Source: Pelagibacterium lentulum (GTDB lineage: Bacteria; Pseudomonadota; Alphaproteobacteria; Rhizobiales; Devosiaceae). Taken from it: a DNA stretch of 64,000 nucleotides. Made by a program: the position numbers and the translations under genes. The stretch lies in NCBI RefSeq assembly GCF_003992625.1, contig NZ_RZMW01000029.1:1-64000 (forward strand), written 5' to 3'. Below are positions 17,497 to 27,073 of this stretch, piece by piece; within the stretch, counting starts at the first letter, position 1, and every line of letters begins with the position of its first letter. The notes below the pieces were generated by a model. The model made no database searches and was not told where the DNA came from. It saw only the letters and a program-made list of their open reading frames with translations.

Positions 17497-18413
17497 TGCG
17501 CTGCCTCCTGCAACTTGCCCTGCGCGCGAGCGCGGTCGAGCTTTTCCTGCGCTTTTGCCGCTGCAGCGATCGTCCCCAATGTCCGCAGGCGCGGATTGGA
17601 GATTTCATCGACGCCGAAATTGAGGAGCGAAAGGCCGATACCGATGCCGGCGACCGCTGCCGCCGGAGCGAGAATTTCCCACCAGGCACCCACCGCAATC
17701 GCGGACGAATTCTGCGCGTGATAGAGCATGGTTCCCCAGGACACAGCCATTGGATTGCCCAGCCCCAGAAACTCCAGAGTTGCCTGTGTAATGATCGTAT
17801 AGGTCACTGACCCGATGAAGTTGAAGCCGATGATCGAGAGCAGGTTGGGCATCAACTCGACAAAGATCATCCGGTGCGCAGGCTCTCCGACCAGTTCAGA
17901 CGCCTGGATGTATTCACGACGTCGCAAACTCATTGTCTGGGCCCGCGTCACACGCGCTCCCCAGGCCCAGGACGTAATGCCGATGATGATCGCAATCACG
18001 AAAGGCGATGTCTGGCCCAGAAAGGCGGCGATCACCAAAAGCAACGGCAATTGCGGGATGACCAGCACCACATTGGTGCAGAAGTTTATGACCTCATCGA
18101 TGAGGCCGCCGAAATAGCCTGCCGCGATGCCGAGCACTGTGCCGATGGCGACAACCAGAAGCCCGGCAAAAAAGCCCACCGCCAGCGACGTTCGCGTGCC
18201 ATAAATCAATTGAGCGAATACGTCCCGGCCCATTCTTGTGGTGCCCATCAGCGCATCGGCATCGGGCGGCATGTGCGGACGCCCCACCCGCGCCATGGGA
18301 TCGGCCGCAAGGAACAGAGGGCCGATAAGCGCCACCGCGACATACCCCAGAACGATGGCCAGCCCGATGGCGGCCTTGCGATTGCGCAAAAAGACCTTGA
18401 GTGTTTCTAGCAT
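17493..18413 (-). CDS. ABC importer permease (DppC-like)
   Basis: 306 residues with about six membrane helices. The N-terminal OppC-type segment FLRNRKAAIGLAIVLGYVAVALIGPL is visible in parts. The cytoplasmic EAA loop is around EYIQASELVGEPAHRMIFVELMPN. It has the residues ADALMGTTRMGRDVFAQLIYGTRTS-like stretch shared by DppC proteins. It starts 3 bp after the DppB-like stop and overlaps the DppD-like start. Confidence 0.92.
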   Translation of the reverse strand: MLETLKVFLRNRKAAIGLAIVLGYVAVALIGPLFLAADPMARVGRPHMPPDADALMGTTRMGRDVFAQLIYGTRTSLAVGFFAGLLVVAIGTVLGIAAGYFGGLIDEVINFCTNVVLVIPQLPLLLVIAAFLGQTSPFVIAIIIGITSWAWGARVTRAQTMSLRRREYIQASELVGEPAHRMIFVELMPNLLSIIGFNFIGSVTYTIITQATLEFLGLGNPMAVSWGTMLYHAQNSSAIAVGAWWEILAPAAAVAGIGIGLSLLNFGVDEISNPRLRTLGTIAAAAKAQEKLDRARAQGKLQEAAQ

Positions 18414-18416
18414 GGG

Positions 18417-19394
18417 TCAGGCCCTCCGCAATCTTGGATCGAGCAGGACATAGGCCAGATCGACAATGAGGTTGGCAGTCAGGATCGCCAGCGTCATGAT
18501 AAGAAGCTGGCCTTGGATCAGCGGATAATCGCGCGACACGATACCGATATAAAGGGTCTGGCCCAGGCCGGGATAATTGAACACCACTTCTGTTACCAGC
18601 GAGCCGCCCAGGATTGCGCCGAGCGTCAACCCAAGTGAAGTAACCGAAGGCAGCAGCGCATTGCGCGCGGCGTAGTTGAACTTCACCCGCCGCTCGGAAA
18701 GGCCCTTGGCAAGCCCCATGATTACATGATCTTCGCCCAATTGGCCGATCATGTTGTTGCGCATGGTGACGAGATAGCCGCCGACAAAGACGATCATCAG
18801 TGAGCAGACCGGCATTATGGCGTGATAAAAAACGCTTCCGAGATAACGCAGCGAAAATTCAGGATCGAGCCCCGGATTATAGGCATAGCCCGTTGGCAGC
18901 CATCGCAGCATAACGCCGAAGACAAAGAGCGCGACCAGCGCGATCACGACTGGCGGAATGGCCTGTAGGGCCAGCGAGCTGGGCGTTATCACCGCATCGA
19001 ATGCTCCACCGCGCTTCCAGGCGGCAAATACGCCCATCAGCGAGCCGATACAAAAGGCCATAACGGTTGCCGTGCCCGCCAATAGCAGCGTCCATGGCAG
19101 CGCATAGCCGAGCCGTTCGCCGACCGTCTGGGGGTAAAAGCGAATGGAATAGCCAAGATCTCCGGTGAACACCGATTTGAGATAAGAGAAATATTGCTCG
19201 TGGATGGCACCGGTTGCGAAGCCGAAGGTTTCGATCAATGCCGCGCGCGCTTCAGGCGGGATGGTGCCCTGCGCCTGCGAAAACATGATGTCGATCGGAT
19301 TGCCGGGCATCAACCGCGGCAGGATGAAGTTGATCGTTGCAGCCACAAAGAAAGCTGCAACATAAAAGCCCAGACGACGCAGGACGAAGGCCAT
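18417..19394 (-). CDS. ABC importer permease (DppB-like)
   Basis: 325 residues from the ATG at 19394. The GGAGG six bases before that ATG lies within the alternative GTG-started frame at 19406, so the downstream start is preferred. It has six membrane helices and the DppB/OppB signature regions FILPRLMPGNPID near the N-terminus and GSLVTEVVFNYPGLGQTLY near the C-terminus. It follows the binding-protein gene by about 70 bp. Confidence 0.92.
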   Translation of the reverse strand: MAFVLRRLGFYVAAFFVAATINFILPRLMPGNPIDIMFSQAQGTIPPEARAALIETFGFATGAIHEQYFSYLKSVFTGDLGYSIRFYPQTVGERLGYALPWTLLLAGTATVMAFCIGSLMGVFAAWKRGGAFDAVITPSSLALQAIPPVVIALVALFVFGVMLRWLPTGYAYNPGLDPEFSLRYLGSVFYHAIMPVCSLMIVFVGGYLVTMRNNMIGQLGEDHVIMGLAKGLSERRVKFNYAARNALLPSVTSLGLTLGAILGGSLVTEVVFNYPGLGQTLYIGIVSRDYPLIQGQLLIMTLAILTANLIVDLAYVLLDPRLRRA

Positions 19395-19466
19395 GATTTC
19401 CTCCACAATCAGATAAAGGGCAGTGCGGCCCCAGCAAAGGGCCGCACCACTGGCTAGGGAGGAGCG

Positions 19467-21143
19467 TTAGTTTTCTACCGGCCGCAGAGCGAGCAGGTGC
19501 AGAAGGCGTTCAGGTACGCCTGAATAGACAACTGGACGCGCGTGAGGATTGTCGGCATTAAAGAAGCCGGTGAAGCGCGACGTGTTGTACTGGTACCAGA
19601 GCGGGTTGTTGAACACGTTGATCAAAGGCATATCCGCCGCGATGATCATCTGGATCTCGTTCATGATCTCGGCCTGCTCATCCGCATCGGTCGTTGCGTT
19701 GAACGCGTCGAGGGCAGCGTCGAGTTCGGGATTGGCATAACGCGCCGATTGGAACCGCGACTGCCCGATATGGCGCGAATGCAGCGATTGATCCAGGAAG
19801 TAATGCGGGGTCACCCCGGTCGTCACCGAGTTGATCGCCGCCTGATAATCACCCGCCATGAGTTGGTCGGTCCAGGCAGGGCTTTCCGGGGTCTGCATCG
19901 AAGCATCGATACCGATCTCGTTGAGCCCTTCGACGGCGAGCTGCACGGTGTTAACCCAATCCGTCCAGCCATTCGGAACGATGATCGAGAAGCGGATCGG
20001 CTCCCCGCTCGGGGTTTCGAGATAGCCATTGCCATTGGTATCGGCATAACCGGCTTCTTCGAGCAGCGTCCGGGCGCCTTCGATGTCAAACTCGGTATAT
20101 TGACCGTATTCCGCTTCAACTTCGGGGTTGTTCCAGGAGTGATATGCGCGGCCAAGCCCGGATGGATAGTCATTAACAGTCGGGTAGCCATAACCGGCGA
20201 TGTCGACCATGGCCTCGCGGTCCATTGCCATCGAGAACGCCCGGCGGAACACGACATCGTTGAAGGCTTCGTTCAGACCCGGCTCTTCAATCTGCATGTT
20301 GAGTGAGAAGAATACTGGTGAGCCGGCAGGGAACCAGTAGCCGTGATTGTCCGGGTCGGTTCCGACATAAGTACGTTCGATATCGGGCAGGAAAGAACCG
20401 AACCAGTCCAATTCACCATTTGCTGCTGCACTCAGCACCTGATCGTTGTTGGCAAGCTGGGGCAGCCGCATGCAATCAACATGCAGGCTATCGGCATCCC
20501 AATAATTGGGGTTGCGGCACTGGATATACTCCTGTGGGGTAAACCGGTCGATTTCGGTCAATGGACCCGAGCCGACCGTTGTTGGGTTGGTATAGGTCAC
20601 AGGGTCTTCGACGCCTTCCCAAATATGCTTGGGAACGGGATAGACCTGCACGAGCTGATAGATCAGCCCGGCATCGACCTCAGTGAGATCGATCCGCACT
20701 GTGCGATCATCAATCGCCTCAATTCCCTGGAGCTTGGGCCAGACCGCCCGCAGGTCGAGCGCCGGGTGCTCACGCATCAGTTCAAACGAGAAAACCACGT
20801 CTTCGGCGGTCAGCGGCTCGCCGTCAGACCAGACAAGCCCTTCACGCAGGACAAAGGTGATCGAAAGCTGGTCGTTGGAATACTCAAACGACTCAGCCAA
20901 TCGGTATTCTGGCTCGCCACCCTGCAGTGCATTGAACACGACAAGTGGCTCGTACATGAAATCCAGAATCGTCGGCAGGACGGTCGTAGCGTTATAAGGG
21001 TTGTAGTTTTCCACCCAAGCGGTGAGCTGCTGGGGAACGGCTGTCAGGATCGCGCGGCCATCCTCCTGGGCCATTGCACCGGCCGCGACCGGCAAAACCA
21101 GCGCACTGGCCAGCAGCGCGCTTTTGATGAAACTCGTATGCAT
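19467..21143 (-). CDS. Periplasmic oligosaccharide-binding protein (family 5, CBP-like)
   Basis: 558 residues from the ATG at 21143, preceded by GGAGGGAG; the frame is open further upstream without need. A signal peptide ends near AGAMAQE. The family 5 (DppA-like) fold shows LREGLVWSDGEPLTAEDVVFSFELM cut into motifs, and VGSGPLTEIDRF. Family 5 includes peptide binders and sugar binders such as the Vibrio chitin-oligosaccharide binding protein CBP. It is transcribed away from a ChiS-like kinase, exactly the CBP-ChiS arrangement of vibrios, where CBP also restrains the kinase. I therefore favour chitobiose or related sugar over peptide, as inference. Confidence 0.85.
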   Translation of the reverse strand: MHTSFIKSALLASALVLPVAAGAMAQEDGRAILTAVPQQLTAWVENYNPYNATTVLPTILDFMYEPLVVFNALQGGEPEYRLAESFEYSNDQLSITFVLREGLVWSDGEPLTAEDVVFSFELMREHPALDLRAVWPKLQGIEAIDDRTVRIDLTEVDAGLIYQLVQVYPVPKHIWEGVEDPVTYTNPTTVGSGPLTEIDRFTPQEYIQCRNPNYWDADSLHVDCMRLPQLANNDQVLSAAANGELDWFGSFLPDIERTYVGTDPDNHGYWFPAGSPVFFSLNMQIEEPGLNEAFNDVVFRRAFSMAMDREAMVDIAGYGYPTVNDYPSGLGRAYHSWNNPEVEAEYGQYTEFDIEGARTLLEEAGYADTNGNGYLETPSGEPIRFSIIVPNGWTDWVNTVQLAVEGLNEIGIDASMQTPESPAWTDQLMAGDYQAAINSVTTGVTPHYFLDQSLHSRHIGQSRFQSARYANPELDAALDAFNATTDADEQAEIMNEIQMIIAADMPLINVFNNPLWYQYNTSRFTGFFNADNPHARPVVYSGVPERLLHLLALRPVEN

Positions 21144-21414
21144 ATTGGTAGTTCTCCCTCCAGAGTGGCCGCAACATAGTGCAGCGAAGTTCCCGCTTCG
21201 GCGGATTTTCGCCCGAAGCACGCTAGAAACGCGGGAACAATGTGAGCGGGAGTGCGGGCCCAATGTCACGGGTACATTTCCGTAAAATGCCCGGCCAAAA
21301 ACGACAAAATCGTAAAAATCGAAAGATCAGAGATTCGGGACTTTATGGATTTGCGCATGGCAATATGAATAATCGTTAGAGCTGTTCGCCAGCTTTGGGG
21401 AGGAACATAGCATC
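21144..21414. promoter_or_regulatory. Divergent promoter region of the binding-protein and hybrid-kinase genes
   Basis: This 271-bp gap serves two divergent transcripts. The motif CGTAAAA occurs twice 30 bp apart (21281 and 21311), close to three helical turns, with the related ACGACAAAATCG beside it. Repeated half-sites on one helical face could be binding sites for the kinase's DNA-binding domain or another regulator. I could not define -35/-10 elements with confidence. Confidence 0.4.
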
Positions 21415-24400
21415 ATGCTGCCATTTGCGCTTGCGCCGTCCGGCTTTCGAGCCCGGCTGTTCCTTATCCTTATTGCCATAACCACCCTGCCGCTCGTGCT
21501 GACGGCCGCGGTCTTTTTCTCAATTCTCAACGCTAATGTCGAGGACGAGACCTTTGCCAAGCTGTCCTTTGTCCGCGATGCAAAACGCTCCGAGATCGAA
21601 CAATATCTAACATTCGCCTTCCGGCAGGCGGAATCGTTAACCAAATCTAACGCGGTCCGCTACTCCATCGGTGACTTTTATGGCTTTTCCTACGCCTTCC
21701 GGCAGATCGACGCCGACCCGGAGGAAGCGCGAGGTCTCTTGCAGCGCATTTTCGGGGTTAACGGGCAGGCACCGGCAAGCGACGGCAATTTCACACCCGA
21801 CATAGACACCATGCTGCGCAATGCGCTGGAATATTCCAACGCGCATCAACGCTTTCACGAGGAGTTTTCCAGTTTCATCCGTTCAGCCGAGTTCGATAAC
21901 CTCTATCTCGTTAACACCGATGGCCGCGTCGTTTATTCGGTTGAAAAGGACGCTTATCTCGGCGGCGATCTCGATGAGAATCTGGCTGAAAGCCGGCTTG
22001 GCCAGCTTGCGCAGCGTGCCATGGCCAACGAGCAATTGTTTGAAGTCAGCGATTTTGCGCTCGACCCGGAAACGAGGGAATTTGCTGCCTATGTCGCGGT
22101 CAAGGTCGAGTTTTATCAGCGTCCGCGCGGTGTCGCGATTTTCCGGCTGCCCGCCGACGGTATCAGCACGATCGTTCAGGCCCAGGAGGAAGACAGCGGC
22201 AACTTCTATCTGATTGCCGGCAATGGCAGCCTCGTCTCGGCGCCTGCTGGCTATGGCATCGAAATCGGCCAGCCGGTTTCGCCTGCCCACAATGGCGTTG
22301 CCGAATCCGATACGGCTCTCATCGATAACGGGCTTTCCGACGGCGCCGCACTGGCAGCCTGGGGTCCGGTTCGATTTGGCGATACGCGCTGGACGCTAGC
22401 TGCCGAAGTTCCCACACGCGTTGCCTTTGCCAACTCGGTAGCGCTGACCCAGTTCGTCCTGATCATTGCCGCCATCGGCCTGCCGCTGTTGTTCTGGGTG
22501 GCCTTCGTGCTCTCGCGCACGATGACCGCACCTTTGCAAAACCTCATCGATATTGCCGAAGCGATTGCCGCGGGCGATCTCGACCGCAGAATTCCATCAA
22601 TCGAAAGACCGACAGAGCTTGGAAGGCTCACCCAAAGCTTCAAACGCATGCGGGATGCGATCCGTGGCCAGCTCAGTCTGATCAGCCAGAAGAATGTCGA
22701 GTTGCAACGGCATGTAGAACTGATCGAGGAAAAGAACGCCGCGCTGGAAGAGGCCGACCGGCTCAAAGACACGTTCGTAGCCAATACCAGCCACGAGTTG
22801 CGCACACCGCTCAATGGCATTATCGGCATTTCCGAAACGCTGTCCGCCGGAGCGGTTGGCGAATTGAGCGCGCCCCAGCGCAGCCAACTCGATCTCATCA
22901 CCTTTTCGGCGCGCCGGCTTTCACGCCTTGTCGATGACCTCATCGACATCTATCGTATCCGCCAGGGCCGTATGCGGCTCGACATCCACCCCGTCCATGT
23001 CGCGACCTCGATCCGCAACGTCATGCATCTGGCCGAGCCGCTTTTGCGTGGCGAGCCTGTGACACTCAATGTCGATATCCCGGACTCCCTGCCCTATGTG
23101 ATGGTCGATCCGGTCCGGTTCGAGCAGGTGCTGTACAATCTCATCGGCAACGCCATCAAATATACCGATCAGGGCGAGATCTCGATCACCGCTGGGGCAG
23201 AAGGCGATACGGTGTCGGTCGCCGTCACCGATACCGGGATCGGCATTGCGCCTGACAGCCTTGAGCGTATCTTTCAGCCGCTTGAACGGGTTGAACCCAC
23301 CGAGCTTGCCTCCAAGCCCGGCGGAGCGGGTCTGGGGCTAACCATTGCCCGCCAGCTTACCACCGCCATGCAGGGCAATCTGTTGGCCCAGTCCAAACTT
23401 GGACAGGGCTCCCGCTTTGTGCTCGAAGTTCCGGTTGCGGAACACGATGCCACCCAGGCCGAGATCATCACCTATGGCGAACCGCCTTCAGGCATCCGCG
23501 AATCCATGGGTATGTTGCTTGCCGATACATCCGACATGACGGCTGCGACCGGTCACGATGCGCCGGTCATTCTTGTTGTCGATGACGAGCCGATAAACAT
23601 TCAGGTGCTGCGTAACGTCCTTGCGCCGCAAGGCTACGTGATCCAGACGGCCCAGACCGGTGCCGATGCGCTCGCGAGTGTCGAAAAGCACAAGCCCGAT
23701 CTCATCGTTCTTGATGTCATGATGCCGCAAATGGGCGGGCTGGAAGTGGCAAAGCGCCTACGCGACCGATACGGACTGCTCGAACTGCCGATCATCATGG
23801 TCACGGCCCGTTCGCGCACCCGCGACGTCATTGCGGGGTTTGAGCATGGTGCCAACGATTACATCGTCAAGCCTTTCGTCAAGGACGAGTTGCTTGCTCG
23901 CATCGCAACCCTGCTTGAAGCAGGACGCGCCCGCGGCACCGCCCGCGAGAACCGCGAACTCAAATCCGAGATCGAGCGCCGTGTGCAGGTCGAAGATGCC
24001 CTGCGTCTTTCCCAGCAGCGCATGACGCGCCTTCTCGATACGCTCGAAGCGGGCCTTTTGTGTATCAGCGAAACCGGTCGCATCACTTACAGCAATCAGG
24101 CGGCTGCGGCCTTGGCCGGGCGCACCATCGATCCGGGTGCAACACTTTTGTCGGACCTGCTCACGCCCACAATTGTCGATGCCATGATGCGCGCTATCAC
24201 CGACGAAGGACGCGTCTCCCTCGATGACGTTCCGCTGGGCAAATCCGGTACGCCCATGCTGCTCAACGGATTCGAATTGGACGCTGATGCCGGGGGTGGT
24301 TTTGCCTTAGTCATCACTCCCGACACGGCTCAGACCCGGCAATCCTCGGACTATCTGGTGCGTTCGGTCCGTGGCGTTATCGATACGGTCGGCCCCGCAC

Positions 24401-24849
24401 TTGTCGAACAGCACACGCCGCGCACAACGGATGCCGATGTGCAATCGCCTGCCGCGCCGGACAAGGACCTTTACCGCCAGACCATCGTTGGCGTCATGGC
24501 GCAATCGCTTTCGCTTTGGCGAAAGGCAACGGGCAGCTCCAAGATCGACTTTGCCGAACAGAGCGGGGTTTGGCGGGTCAATCTCGACCGTTCCTCATTG
24601 CAAGCCCGCACGCTGGACAAATATCTGCTGATAGAAACCCTGCCCGCCAATCCGCGCTGGCGCGACGTTATCCAGACTGCGGAGTTCGTGCTTGCCGATA
24701 TCGAAAAGGCCGCAAGGGCGGACGCAGCGCTTGCGACCGACTATGCCCAGTTGCGGCAGGACACCCAGAAACTGCGCGACTATGTGCGCGACCATATCCT
24801 CCCCAAACCCCGAAACGAAACCGAGCCGCACAGCGCCCCAAGCGTCTGA
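21415..24849 (+). CDS. ChiS-like hybrid sensor kinase with C-terminal DNA-binding-type domain
   Basis: 1144 residues. Membrane helices at about 13-35 and 343-365 bracket a large periplasmic sensor. Then come a HAMP domain (about 365-418), a coiled coil, HisKA with His460 in TSHELRTPLNG, an ATPase domain with GLGLTIARQL, a receiver domain with VVDDEP and Asp767 (LDVMMPQMGG), a PAS-like part, and a C-terminal block of about 110 residues (QSLSLWRKATGSSKIDFAEQ, GVWRVNLDRSSLQARTLDKY). Vibrio cholerae ChiS is about 1129 residues with His469 and Asp772, as I recall, and its C-terminal domain binds DNA as a one-component membrane regulator. Length, domain order, spacing and C-terminal residues agree. 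It is divergent from a CBP-like gene and precedes a hexosaminidase gene. GGGAGG precedes the ATG. Confidence 0.88.
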   Translation: MLPFALAPSGFRARLFLILIAITTLPLVLTAAVFFSILNANVEDETFAKLSFVRDAKRSEIEQYLTFAFRQAESLTKSNAVRYSIGDFYGFSYAFRQIDADPEEARGLLQRIFGVNGQAPASDGNFTPDIDTMLRNALEYSNAHQRFHEEFSSFIRSAEFDNLYLVNTDGRVVYSVEKDAYLGGDLDENLAESRLGQLAQRAMANEQLFEVSDFALDPETREFAAYVAVKVEFYQRPRGVAIFRLPADGISTIVQAQEEDSGNFYLIAGNGSLVSAPAGYGIEIGQPVSPAHNGVAESDTALIDNGLSDGAALAAWGPVRFGDTRWTLAAEVPTRVAFANSVALTQFVLIIAAIGLPLLFWVAFVLSRTMTAPLQNLIDIAEAIAAGDLDRRIPSIERPTELGRLTQSFKRMRDAIRGQLSLISQKNVELQRHVELIEEKNAALEEADRLKDTFVANTSHELRTPLNGIIGISETLSAGAVGELSAPQRSQLDLITFSARRLSRLVDDLIDIYRIRQGRMRLDIHPVHVATSIRNVMHLAEPLLRGEPVTLNVDIPDSLPYVMVDPVRFEQVLYNLIGNAIKYTDQGEISITAGAEGDTVSVAVTDTGIGIAPDSLERIFQPLERVEPTELASKPGGAGLGLTIARQLTTAMQGNLLAQSKLGQGSRFVLEVPVAEHDATQAEIITYGEPPSGIRESMGMLLADTSDMTAATGHDAPVILVVDDEPINIQVLRNVLAPQGYVIQTAQTGADALASVEKHKPDLIVLDVMMPQMGGLEVAKRLRDRYGLLELPIIMVTARSRTRDVIAGFEHGANDYIVKPFVKDELLARIATLLEAGRARGTARENRELKSEIERRVQVEDALRLSQQRMTRLLDTLEAGLLCISETGRITYSNQAAAALAGRTIDPGATLLSDLLTPTIVDAMMRAITDEGRVSLDDVPLGKSGTPMLLNGFELDADAGGGFALVITPDTAQTRQSSDYLVRSVRGVIDTVGPALVEQHTPRTTDADVQSPAAPDKDLYRQTIVGVMAQSLSLWRKATGSSKIDFAEQSGVWRVNLDRSSLQARTLDKYLLIETLPANPRWRDVIQTAEFVLADIEKAARADAALATDYAQLRQDTQKLRDYVRDHILPKPRNETEPHSAPSV

Positions 24850-24890
24850 CCGGCTCAAAAGACCACCCCGAACGACAAGGCATCACGCTC

Positions 24891-26801
24891 ATGTCCACGC
24901 CCTCATTCCGCCTCGAAGCGGACTGGAACCCTGAAATTTCGACTCCCGGCCAGTTGACCATAAGCCTGGTCAATACCGGGGATGCACCGGTATCGGGCTT
25001 CACTCTCGCGGTCACATCGCTGTTCCGCATCAAGCCCGACAGCCCGATTGAAGGCGCCCAATTGCTCGATCAGTTGTCCAATTATCACCTGCTTGCGCCC
25101 GAAGACGGTTTCGTACTCGAACCGGGCAGCCGCTGGTCGATCGTTGCCCGGCAGATCAGCCATACGCTGCGTCACTATACCTATGGCCCGAAATCGGCAG
25201 CAATCACGCTTTCCGATGGAACAATGGTGCTGCCCGAAATCGTACCGATGACCCTCAAGGGAGAACCCGGCGCACCCATCATTAATACTCCTGAACGCCA
25301 GCCGCTTGCCGATGGCGAAACGACCATCAGCGTCATTCCCTTCCCGGCAAAGGTGGATGTAAGCGGCCAGCGCGATCTCCCGGCAGCAATAGGCTTTGGC
25401 GCTGGTCCCGAAACCGCGCGCAGCGCTTTTGAAGCGACGTCGCGACTTGCCGAACGCCTTTTCCCCGGCGAAACGCTGTTCGGAGATAGCCTAGCTGTCA
25501 AATGCGCCGACAATCGCGCCCTGCGCCACGGCGCCTATGACATTGCCTTTGGCGACGATGTTACGCTTTCTGCATCGGATATGGATGGGTTCCGCCACGG
25601 CTTCATCACGCTTGCGCAAATCCTGCGCGGCGCGCGTCGGCACCCGGAAGATTTTACCTTCCCTGCGTCGGGCATCATTTCCGATGCGCCGCGATTTGGC
25701 TGGCGCGGTTCTCATCTCGATGTCGCGCGACAGGTTTATACGGTTTCCGAAATCAAAGCCTTCCTTGACACCATGGCCTGGAACAAGCTCAACCGCTTCC
25801 ATATCCATCTTAATGATGATGAGGGCTGGCGTCTCGATGTTCCCGAGTATCCGCAATTGGCTGAAAAGGCGGCGTGGCGCGGACCGGGCGAAATCCTGCC
25901 GCCGCTATTGGGTAGCCCGTTTGAGCGCCACGGCATCATCTATCGGGCAGACGATGTGCGAGAGGTTGTCGATCATGGCCTTGCCATCGGCATCGAGACT
26001 GTCCCGGAAATCGATATTCCCGGCCACTGCTATTGCGTCCTGAAGGCGCTGCCACATCTTGCCGACCCGGAAGAAACGGGCATTTACCGCTCGGTGCAGT
26101 ATTTCCCCAACAATGCTCTGAACCCAGCGCTTGATGAAACCTACGTGTTTCTCGAAGCCGTTATCAAAACACTGGTCGAGTTATTCCCGGCCAAATGGAT
26201 TCATATCGGGGGCGATGAAGTTGCTGACGCGGCATGGTCCGGCTCGCCGCAGGCCAAATCCATGCAGGGCCCGAATGGCTGGGAGGGCACCTTTGCCCTG
26301 CAATCGTATTTCCTCAAGCGCATCCAGTCCCTACTCAGCCAATATGGCAAGGAAACCGGCGCATGGGAGGAAGCCGCGCTCGGCGGTGGGGTCAATGCCG
26401 ACCGCTCCTATCTCGTTGCATGGAAGAAATCGGAAAGCGGCAGGGAACTGGCCCTTCAAGGCTATGACGTCGTTCTATCACCAGCCGAATATGCCTATTT
26501 CGATATGGCGCAATCGAACGATTGGTGGGAGCCGGGCGCAAGCTGGGCGGGCACCGTTTCGCTTGAAACCTGCTATAGCTTCACCCCGGCCCATGATTGG
26601 CCCGACGACGCGCAATCCAAGCTGATCGGTGTGCAGTCCTGCCTCTGGTGCGAAAACCTGGCCGACCGCAAACTTTTCGATCATCTGGTTTACCCACGCC
26701 TTTCGGCAATTGCCGAAACAAGCTGGACACCTGCGGCAACAAAAGATTTCCGCCGCTTTATGGCGATCCAGAGTCTTATGCCGAAGGCAAGGCTGGGATA
26801 A
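24891..26801 (+). CDS. Beta-N-acetylhexosaminidase, glycoside hydrolase family 20
   Basis: 636 residues from the ATG at 24891, 41 bp after the kinase stop; the open frame extends upstream into the kinase gene but that part is not protein-like. The N-terminus (about 1-130) is a beta-rich domain. The GH20b domain is about 150-260. The catalytic barrel starts at APRFGWRGSHLDVAR; the catalytic pair Asp442-Glu443 is in HIGGDEV. No signal peptide is visible, so it probably cleaves imported chitobiose in the cytoplasm to N-acetylglucosamine. This fits the neighbouring importer and ChiS-like regulator. Downstream GlcNAc kinase and deacetylase genes are not in the window. Confidence 0.93.
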   Translation: MSTPSFRLEADWNPEISTPGQLTISLVNTGDAPVSGFTLAVTSLFRIKPDSPIEGAQLLDQLSNYHLLAPEDGFVLEPGSRWSIVARQISHTLRHYTYGPKSAAITLSDGTMVLPEIVPMTLKGEPGAPIINTPERQPLADGETTISVIPFPAKVDVSGQRDLPAAIGFGAGPETARSAFEATSRLAERLFPGETLFGDSLAVKCADNRALRHGAYDIAFGDDVTLSASDMDGFRHGFITLAQILRGARRHPEDFTFPASGIISDAPRFGWRGSHLDVARQVYTVSEIKAFLDTMAWNKLNRFHIHLNDDEGWRLDVPEYPQLAEKAAWRGPGEILPPLLGSPFERHGIIYRADDVREVVDHGLAIGIETVPEIDIPGHCYCVLKALPHLADPEETGIYRSVQYFPNNALNPALDETYVFLEAVIKTLVELFPAKWIHIGGDEVADAAWSGSPQAKSMQGPNGWEGTFALQSYFLKRIQSLLSQYGKETGAWEEAALGGGVNADRSYLVAWKKSESGRELALQGYDVVLSPAEYAYFDMAQSNDWWEPGASWAGTVSLETCYSFTPAHDWPDDAQSKLIGVQSCLWCENLADRKLFDHLVYPRLSAIAETSWTPAATKDFRRFMAIQSLMPKARLG

Positions 26802-26942
26802 TAGCGGGGCCCTGAAAGGGATTATGAATCAGCCGGGACGGCAAGCCAACCCGTAGCAAATCGTACCAGAGCAAACCTCTTCCCGGCATGGAAGCCGGGA
26901 TGGCGGCTGGGAGTGATGATGGGGCGCGTTTGCCGATCTCCC

Positions 26943-26984
26943 TAGAGCCGTTCAGGATTTGATTGAATCAAATCCCCGGCTCTA
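26943..26984. repeat. Two-tier palindrome in the intergenic region
   Basis: Outer arms TAGAGCCG and CGGCTCTA enclose an inner palindrome GATTTGATTGAATCAAATC. The whole could fold into a long hairpin or serve as a recognition site. It abuts copy 1 of the dispersed repeat (26983-27073). Similar TAGAGC...GCTCTA palindromes are common between genes in Hyphomicrobiales, as I recall. Confidence 0.7.
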
Positions 26985-27073
26985 AGTCGTTGTTTTGTCG
27001 CGTGTCCGAACCGCAAAACCGTTTCCACCCCCGGATCAAGTCCGAGGGTATGCTTTTGCTTGACACGCTCTAA
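26983..27073. repeat. Dispersed intergenic repeat, copy 1
   Basis: This 91-bp element matches 40918-41008 at 86 of 91 positions without gaps. It starts TAAGTC and ends GACACGCTCTAA. The near-terminal segments GCGTGTC and GACACGC are inverted, so it can form a hairpin. Its right end supplies the TAG stop codon (27070-27072, minus strand) of the cyclopropane fatty acid synthase gene. Confidence 0.85.

Noticed and set aside
24516-24890. A longer N-terminus for the GH20 enzyme, from an earlier in-frame start
   Set aside because: The extra 125 codons overlap the kinase gene in another frame and look unstructured; the ATG at 24891 begins the beta-rich domain cleanly.
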